9,593 nucleotides of DNA from JTS-RE9 sp964649195 (GTDB lineage: Bacteria > Planctomycetota > Phycisphaerae > Phycisphaerales > Phycisphaeraceae): the NCBI GenBank assembly GCA_964649195.1, contig CAZYPK010000186.1, positions 1 to 9,593 on the forward strand, read 5' to 3'. The translations under genes and the position numbers were made by a program. Below are positions 5,679 to 9,593 of this stretch, piece after piece. The notes beneath the pieces are model-generated. The model saw only the letters and a list, made by a program, of their open reading frames with translations. It ran no database searches and was not told the origin of the DNA. Numbering within the stretch: position 1 is the stretch's first letter; the number at the start of each line of letters is the position of its first letter.

Positions 5679-6701
5679 ATGAAACGAACAGTCATGCGAG
5701 ATCGAACGGTGTTCGCAGCGGTGTTGATGATCGGGGCGATGGCGCTGCCGGGTTGGGCGGCGGACAATCCGTTCGCCGATTCGATCGATTACGCCCAGCA
5801 GCGCACCGTGAAACTGCTCGGCGCCGGTGCGGGGCGGGAACATGGGTACGCTTCGGGCATCGTCGTTTCCGAAGAGGGACACATCCTCACCGCCCAGGGC
5901 ATCTACGTCAGCGGTGATCCCACGGCCAGGCTTCAGGTGATCATGCCTGATGGCCGGGTCTATCCCGCGGCGATCGAGCGGCGGAGCGAGGCGTTGCAGG
6001 TGGTGCTGCTGAAGATTGACGCGAAGACGCCGGAGTTTTTCGAGCTGCCTGAGAAGCCCAACGCGGAAAAAGGCGACTGGGTGCTGAGCGTGAGCAACGC
6101 GTTCAAGGTGGCCGACCGCGATGAGCCGCTGAGTGTGAATCTGGGCGTCGTGTCGCTGCGCACCGAGGTGGATGCGAAGAAGCGGGCCCAGGATGTGGAC
6201 ATCGAAGGGCAGATGCTTCTCATCGATGCGATCACCAGCAATCCCGGCGCGCCCGGCGGCGCGCTGATGACGGCGGACAAAAAACTGGCCGGCATGATCG
6301 GCAAGATCATCGAGAGCAAATCGACCAACACCCGGCTCAACTACGCGATCCCTTCCGACCGCCTGCGCGAGTTCATGGACAACAAGGCCACGACGCCGAT
6401 CGTCGTGAACCCGCCGGCGGGTTCGACCGGCAAGCCCGATCTGGGCATCCGGCTGTTTCGTCTGAGCGGCAAACGCGCCCCGGCGTTCATCGACCGCGTG
6501 ATGCCCGATTCCCCCGCGGCCAAGGCCGGCCTGATGAAGGACGACATGATCCTCCGCATCGGCAACGAGTTCGTCAGCAACATCCAGAGCTTCGATGAAG
6601 CCTCCGAACAACTGAAGGTCGGCGAAGAGGTGACGATCATCTACAAACGCAAGAACGAAGTGCTGTCGGCGCGGATGGTGGTGGGTGCGAGGACGGAGTG
6701 A
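5679..6701 (+). CDS. Catalytically dead HtrA-like protein (pseudoprotease) with PDZ domain
   Basis: The start at 5679 follows AAGGGA (5665-5670) at eight bases and gives a signal peptide cut after GWA (residue 27). Earlier in-frame starts at 5613 (inside the palindrome) and 5655 are less likely. The 340-aa protein keeps the trypsin-like fold (about 45-235) and a C-terminal PDZ domain (267-336, with SPAAKAGLMKDDMILRIGNE). Aligned with the protease upstream, every catalytic residue is replaced: His by Gly74 (ILTAQGI for VLTNYHV), Asp by Gln107 (QVVLLK for DLAIIK), and Ser by Pro193 (NPGAPGGAL for NPGNSGGPL). The frame is intact, so it is a maintained non-catalytic paralogue and not a pseudogene. 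It could bind unfolded proteins or control the active enzyme through mixed trimers. It lies 73 bases after the protease gene. Confidence 0.88.
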   Translation: MKRTVMRDRTVFAAVLMIGAMALPGWAADNPFADSIDYAQQRTVKLLGAGAGREHGYASGIVVSEEGHILTAQGIYVSGDPTARLQVIMPDGRVYPAAIERRSEALQVVLLKIDAKTPEFFELPEKPNAEKGDWVLSVSNAFKVADRDEPLSVNLGVVSLRTEVDAKKRAQDVDIEGQMLLIDAITSNPGAPGGALMTADKKLAGMIGKIIESKSTNTRLNYAIPSDRLREFMDNKATTPIVVNPPAGSTGKPDLGIRLFRLSGKRAPAFIDRVMPDSPAAKAGLMKDDMILRIGNEFVSNIQSFDEASEQLKVGEEVTIIYKRKNEVLSARMVVGARTE

Positions 6702-6742
6702 GGGACGGGGAACAGGGGACAGGATGTCCGGGCTGCCTTGAA

Positions 6743-6812
6743 AATAAGTAATAAGTAATAAGCATTAAGTAATAAATAATCGCCTTTTGCCTTTTCGCCT
6801 TTCGCCTTTGGG
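6743..6812 (+). repeat. Tandem 7-bp AATAAGT repeats followed by CGCCTTT repeats
   Basis: Five 7-bp units run from 6743 to 6777: AATAAGT twice, AATAAGC, ATTAAGT and AATAAAT, followed by AAT. Directly after come pyrimidine-rich units at 6781-6809: CGCCTTTT, GCCTTTT and CGCCTTT twice. The AT-rich block stands out sharply from the GC-rich surroundings and lies 48-85 bases before the start of the second pseudoprotease gene, which GGAG (6817-6820) precedes at seven bases. TTGAAA at 6738-6743 could be a -35 box, but no clear -10 matches it. The tract may carry the promoter or be a slippage-prone regulator of its strength. Confidence 0.7.
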
Positions 6813-6827
6813 TATTGGAGCTTCCAT

Positions 6828-7964
6828 ATGCACCGATCGATATCGTTCATCTTGTCTTTTGCGATCTGTGTTGCGCCGGTGTTTGCGGAGGAGGCGGGGA
6901 CGACGCGCGCTGACGTTGCTACGCCGCAAGCGGCATCCATTCCGGCGGCGGATCCGATGGGTTATTTCCTGGCGCCCAGGGTTTTTCGCGCGGCTTCGGA
7001 GCGCGTGCTGCCTTCGGTGGTGTCCATTGAAACGTATGGCGGTGTGCAACTCACCGGCGGTCCCGCGCCCAAGGCGCCGCCCAAGAGTGATCGCCCGGGC
7101 AAGCGTCCGCCGCCGCAGGGGATGCAGGGCATCGCGCGTCCGGGCGAAGGGCCTACGACGGGGCTGATCATCAGCGAGGATGGCCACATCATCACCAGCA
7201 CGTTCAACTTCATCCGCAAGCCGGCGATCATCACGGTCGTGCTGCGCGACGGTTCGCAGCATGTCGCCAAATTGCTGGGGCAGGATGAGACGCGGAAAAT
7301 CTGCCTGCTCAAGATCGAGCCGCCCAAGGATCAGAAGCTGGTCGTGCCGGCCTTCGTTTCGCCGGGTGAAATGAAGGTGGGCATGTGGTCGATCAGTCTG
7401 GGCGTGGGCTACGGCGATGCGGATGCGGCGCTGAGCGCGGGCATCATCAGCGCCAAGAACCGCATCGGCGGCAAGGCGATCCAGACCGATGCGAACATCA
7501 GCCCGGCCAACTACGGCGGTCCGCTGATCGACATCGAAGGCCGGGTGATCGGCGTCTGCGTGCCGCTCTCGCCGCAGGGCGGGGCGACGGCGGCGGGGGT
7601 GGAGTGGTATGACTCGGGCATCGGCTTCGCCATTCCGATGGACGGGATCGAACGGGTCATCGGGCAGATGAAGGAAGGCAAAAGGATCGAGCCGGGGCGG
7701 ATGGGCGTGATGCCCGCGCCGCAGCCGCCCAAGGATGGCAAGGGCGTGACCTCGCAGCAGGTGATGAAAGGCAGCGCGGCGGACAAGGCGGGCATGAAGG
7801 ACGGGGACATCGTCACGCACATCGACGGCATCGAGATCGCCGACGCGCTGCAACTCCGCTCGGTGCTGGGCAGGTACATCGCCGGGGATGTGATCAAGGT
7901 GAAGGTGAAGCGCGGGGAGGAAACGCTTGATCTTGAGATCACGCTGGAGGGCGCGGTCCCTTGA
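6828..7964 (+). CDS. Second catalytically dead HtrA-like protein with PDZ domain
   Basis: The 378-aa protein has a signal peptide (cut after VFA, residue 20), a trypsin-like region (about 55-285) and a C-terminal PDZ domain (about 305-375, SAADKAGMKDGDIVTHIDG). Residues 74-111 are an inserted Pro-, Gly- and Lys-rich loop. Compared with the active protease, His is replaced by Phe126 (IITSTFN for VLTNYHV), Asp by Lys157 (KICLLK for DLAIIK) and Ser by Tyr229 (SPANYGGPL for NPGNSGGPL). The replacements differ from those in the first pseudoprotease, so the two either lost activity separately or diverged long ago. The coding frame is unbroken. It lies 126 bases after its neighbour and may have its own promoter in the AT-rich repeat. 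A structural or regulatory partner of the protease is the most economical role. Confidence 0.88.
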   Translation: MHRSISFILSFAICVAPVFAEEAGTTRADVATPQAASIPAADPMGYFLAPRVFRAASERVLPSVVSIETYGGVQLTGGPAPKAPPKSDRPGKRPPPQGMQGIARPGEGPTTGLIISEDGHIITSTFNFIRKPAIITVVLRDGSQHVAKLLGQDETRKICLLKIEPPKDQKLVVPAFVSPGEMKVGMWSISLGVGYGDADAALSAGIISAKNRIGGKAIQTDANISPANYGGPLIDIEGRVIGVCVPLSPQGGATAAGVEWYDSGIGFAIPMDGIERVIGQMKEGKRIEPGRMGVMPAPQPPKDGKGVTSQQVMKGSAADKAGMKDGDIVTHIDGIEIADALQLRSVLGRYIAGDVIKVKVKRGEETLDLEITLEGAVP

Positions 7965-7993
7965 AGGCACGGCGGCTTGAAACCGCCGTGCCT
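7965..7993. repeat. Intergenic palindrome family B, copy 2; possible two-way terminator
   Basis: AGGCACGGCGG (7965-7975) pairs perfectly with CCGCCGTGCCT (7983-7993) around CTTGAAA. It starts right after the stop of the second pseudoprotease and ends 13 bases before the stop of dut on the other strand. Lying between converging genes, the hairpin could serve both transcripts, but neither side has a T-run. It matches the copy at 5616-5646. Confidence 0.85.
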
Positions 7994-8006
7994 GAAGGCG
8001 CCGTGT

Positions 8007-8468
8007 CTATCGGCCTGTGTGTCCGAATCCGCCTTCGCCGCGCGAGGTGGGGGGGAGCTGGGTCACTTCGATCCATTGCGTTCGCGGGACGGGGACGATG
8101 AGCATCTGGGCGATGCGCATGGATCGCGTCACTTCGAACGGTTCGTCGCCGTGGTTGATCAGGGGCACGCGCACCTCGCCGCGGTAATCGGCGTCGATGG
8201 TGCCCGGCGCGTTGATCATGGTGATGCCATGTTTCATGGCCAGGCCCGAGCGCGGACGGACCTGCGCCTCATATCCCGTCGGCAGCGCCATGGCGAAGCC
8301 GCACGAAATCAGGGCGATCTGACCGGGCATGAGCTTCACCGGCGCCTCGGCGGGCACGGCGGCGTGCAGGTCCATCCCTGCCGCGTGTTCGGTCTGGTAA
8401 TCGGGCAGCGGAATGTCGCCCTGGCCGGGCAGCCGCTGAATCGAAACTTTGATCGGATCGTGTGTCAT
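8007..8468 (-). CDS. dut: dUTP diphosphatase (dUTPase)
   Basis: This trimeric enzyme splits dUTP into dUMP and pyrophosphate, keeping uracil out of DNA and feeding dTMP synthesis in the cytoplasm. All five conserved motifs are present in the 153-aa product: AGMDLHA (30-36), RSGLAMKHGI (73-82), GTIDADYRGE (89-98, with catalytic Asp92 and base-stacking Tyr95), RIAQM (118-122) and RGEGGFGHTG (143-152, the P-loop-like tail). The length is normal for the family. The ATG at 8468 is chosen because the frame upstream (to 8603) is not dUTPase-like and runs through a terminator. No Shine-Dalgarno precedes the ATG, and a TATCAT box ends only eight bases before it, so the mRNA may be leaderless. It converges with the HtrA-like cluster and is functionally unrelated to it. 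Confidence 0.97.
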   Translation of the reverse strand: MTHDPIKVSIQRLPGQGDIPLPDYQTEHAAGMDLHAAVPAEAPVKLMPGQIALISCGFAMALPTGYEAQVRPRSGLAMKHGITMINAPGTIDADYRGEVRVPLINHGDEPFEVTRSMRIAQMLIVPVPRTQWIEVTQLPPTSRGEGGFGHTGR

Positions 8469-8476
8469 TGGCCCGG

Positions 8477-8482
8477 ATGATA
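8477..8482 (-). promoter_or_regulatory. Possible -10 box of dut
   Basis: TATCAT on the minus strand, eight bases before the dut start codon. Transcription would begin at or within a base or two of the ATG. The -35 region is not convincing. Confidence 0.35.
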
Positions 8483-8511
8483 GCAGGCGGGGAGATGGCG
8501 TTGACCCGGAT

Positions 8512-8552
8512 AAAAAAAGCACGACCCGGGCAGGGGATGCGCCGGGCCGTAC
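8512..8552 (-). terminator. Intrinsic terminator of the secreted-protein gene
   Basis: On the minus strand GTACGGCCCGG (8542-8552) pairs with CCGGGTCGTGC (8519-8529) over 11 bp with two G-U pairs, followed at once by seven T (8512-8518). This is a textbook Rho-independent terminator. It lies 105 bases after the stop of the gene at 8658-9212 and just before dut, so it separates the two transcripts. Confidence 0.85.
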
Positions 8553-8657
8553 TCGATCAGGGGCTTGGCGCCCGCCGGCGGTTTGGGGCTGCGCGGCGGG
8601 CAATGTTCGGGAATCTCTTTGTCACTTCGTTCGACGAGGCGAACGGCTAAATGTTTT
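8553..8657 (-). other. 3' untranslated stretch between stop codon and terminator
   Basis: I see no gene here. It contains one further 8-bp hairpin (GCCCGCCG at 8570-8577 with CGGCGGGC at 8594-8601) and a short GTTCG/CGAAC-type dyad near 8629-8645. It is probably the long 3' end of the secreted-protein transcript. A small RNA released from this end is possible but unsupported. Confidence 0.4.
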
Positions 8658-9212
8658 TTATTTTCCCGCCATCACCATCAGGGGCGTTTCGCGTTTCTGC
8701 GGCGGGGCGGGCACGCTGGGGATCACCTTTCTCGGAACCCCCGGCCCCTGCGGTTTTTCGATGATCATCATCGGGCGTGCGGTGACTTCCTGCACGGGCG
8801 TCATGTCGGGGCCGCCGAACACGATGGCGGCCTTGTTCGCACGCAGGTCGCGCCCGATGCGGTGGGCGGTGGGGATCAGGGCCTTGGCGTCGAAGCTGTT
8901 TTCGTGCTGGCGCAGGTACTCTTCATTGGGGTCGAGGTAAACATTCTCGTGAACGTACTCGACATGAATCGTGTCATTGCGGTTGTCGTAGCCGGCCATC
9001 GCCCTGGCCTTGTGTACGGTGGCGATGCGGTCTTCCATTTCGACGGTGACGACCTTGGTCAGCCGCCGGGTGTTGTGGGTGTGAATGCGATGCTCGACCC
9101 GTTTCACCTCGATCACATGCTGTCCGCCACGGATGATCACGGCATCCTGGGCAAGGGCGGCTGAAGCGGTCAACGCCAAGGCGGCGGCACAAATGATGGG
9201 AGTCCTGATCAT
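8658..9212 (-). CDS. Secreted protein of unknown function
   Basis: The 184-aa protein has a clear signal peptide (residues 1-21, ending ALA before QDA). The start at 9212 is supported by AGGAG (9219-9223) six bases upstream. An alternative overlapping frame starting at 9228 is rejected because it lacks these signals. The mature part is polar, with charged short-strand stretches (VEHRIHTHNTRRLTKVVTVE, then EDRIATV), a middle rich in Asn, His, Tyr and Glu (about 75-110), and a Pro-rich tail (about 152-176, ending VPAPPQKRETP). I recognise no domain and see no membrane anchor, Cys pair or catalytic motif. It is transcribed alone, ending at the terminator at 8512-8552. Export is well supported; function is open. 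Confidence 0.8.
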   Translation of the reverse strand: MIRTPIICAAALALTASAALAQDAVIIRGGQHVIEVKRVEHRIHTHNTRRLTKVVTVEMEDRIATVHKARAMAGYDNRNDTIHVEYVHENVYLDPNEEYLRQHENSFDAKALIPTAHRIGRDLRANKAAIVFGGPDMTPVQEVTARPMMIIEKPQGPGVPRKVIPSVPAPPQKRETPLMVMAGK

Positions 9213-9223
9213 GCGTCTCTCCT

Positions 9224-9540
9224 GACAAAAGGTGTTCCCGCCGACTTTGCTTCAGAGTTCCGATCCGACCTCTGACCTCTTCATCATGGCTGCGCGGTTT
9301 TCCCGACCGGCAGCCGGTGTCTCTCTTCCATCAGTCCGGGCGACTTCCACTCGACTCGACGGGAGAAGTGCAACCATCGTGCCAGTTGCGGATCACAGGC
9401 AGGCGCCGCGTTGCAACCATCGTCATGCAAGGGTTTTAGGAAATGAAGATTTTCCGCATCGACGGCGGCGGTTTCGGTTATTGTGGTGCGGACGCCACAT
9501 GGTCCGCATCGGCGTGCAACATTGTTGAATCGATGCAACA
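9224..9540. other. Intergenic region with short repeats; no convincing gene
   Basis: This stretch of over 300 bases upstream of the secreted-protein gene holds no believable coding frame. TGCAACCATCGT occurs twice in direct order (9369-9380 and 9412-9423). TGCGGAC (9487-9493) and GTCCGCA (9502-9508) form an inverted repeat. TGTTG (9524-9528) and CAACA (9536-9540) flank a central ATCGAT dyad. These are candidate regulator sites for the gene to the left or for a gene beyond the window. No clear TATAAT-like promoter was found on either strand. Confidence 0.4.
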
Positions 9541-9542
9541 TA

Positions 9543-9568
9543 TGGGAGGGCGAGGCTCCCGCCGAGCC
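9543..9568 (+). repeat. GC-rich intergenic repeat, second copy
   Basis: It begins TGGGAGGGCGAGG, the exact inverse complement of 1-13, and continues with the hairpin GGCTC-CCGCC-GAGCC (9554-9568). The two copies face each other from the two ends of the window. I recall this kind of string as a frequent intergenic repeat in planctomycetes and related phyla, which is unverified here. Confidence 0.55.
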
Positions 9569-9593
9569 GTTCGTTTGCGAAGCCCGTCCGCGG

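Noticed and set aside
6765..7970. 401-codon open frame on the minus strand
   Set aside because: It is antisense to the second pseudoprotease and His/Arg/Asp-rich without motifs. A similar frame at 5526-6611 is rejected for the same reason.
8449..9164. Plus-strand frames opposite dut and the secreted protein
   Set aside because: They are antisense to well-supported minus-strand genes and cross the intrinsic terminator.
9232..9541. Two overlapping frames (plus 9232-9528, minus 9284-9541)
   Set aside because: Neither has a ribosome site, motif or plausible composition. They lie in the repeat-rich intergenic region.
9443..9593. Open frame starting MKIFRIDGGGFGYCG and running off the window
   Set aside because: AGGA lies only two bases before the ATG, and the frame passes straight through the dispersed GC-rich repeat. 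About 50 codons without a known motif are not enough to call a gene.

Overview
The window is GC-rich and has very long antisense shadow ORFs. It looks chromosomal, most likely from a Planctomycetota bacterium, possibly of the Phycisphaerae type. The pointers are a CxxCGYSL...CPECG zinc-ribbon membrane protein, several secreted proteins of planctomycete style, HtrA-like genes side by side, and many short palindromic repeats between genes. The lineage is inferred from gene style only; no rRNA or other marker gene is present.

Layout. A Phd/YefM-type antitoxin (107-352, +) overlaps by one base a zinc-ribbon membrane protein (352-1119) that sits where a PIN toxin would be expected. The gap 1120-1485 holds a palindromic repeat interrupted by a 188-bp inverted-repeat element with an 8-bp direct repeat at its edges, then a TATAAT promoter. 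That promoter precedes a secreted 501-aa protein (1486-2991) and a small three-helix membrane protein (3037-3408). A second palindrome copy and a second, closely similar promoter follow. Next come three HtrA/DegP-like genes in a row: a complete protease with PDZ and a C-terminal LolA-like domain (3602-5605), then two proteins that keep the fold and a PDZ domain but have lost all three catalytic residues (5679-6701 and 6828-7964). A palindrome separates them from two genes on the minus strand: dUTPase (dut, 8007-8468) and a secreted protein of unknown function (8658-9212), with a clear intrinsic terminator between the two. The last 380 bases hold no convincing gene and end in a GC-rich repeat whose first 13 bases are the inverse of the first 13 bases of the window.

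How the parts may work together. Nearly everything on the plus strand after 1486 is predicted to be exported or in the membrane, and both plus-strand clusters start from look-alike promoters. A shared envelope or protein-quality-control programme is a reasonable inference. The active protease followed by two degenerate paralogues suggests a protease with dedicated non-catalytic partners. dut is an unrelated housekeeping gene facing the cluster. The most notable points are the active-plus-two-pseudoprotease cluster, the REPIN/MITE-like element with its apparent empty site in the same window, and the antitoxin followed by a gene whose first codons look like the start of a PIN toxin.
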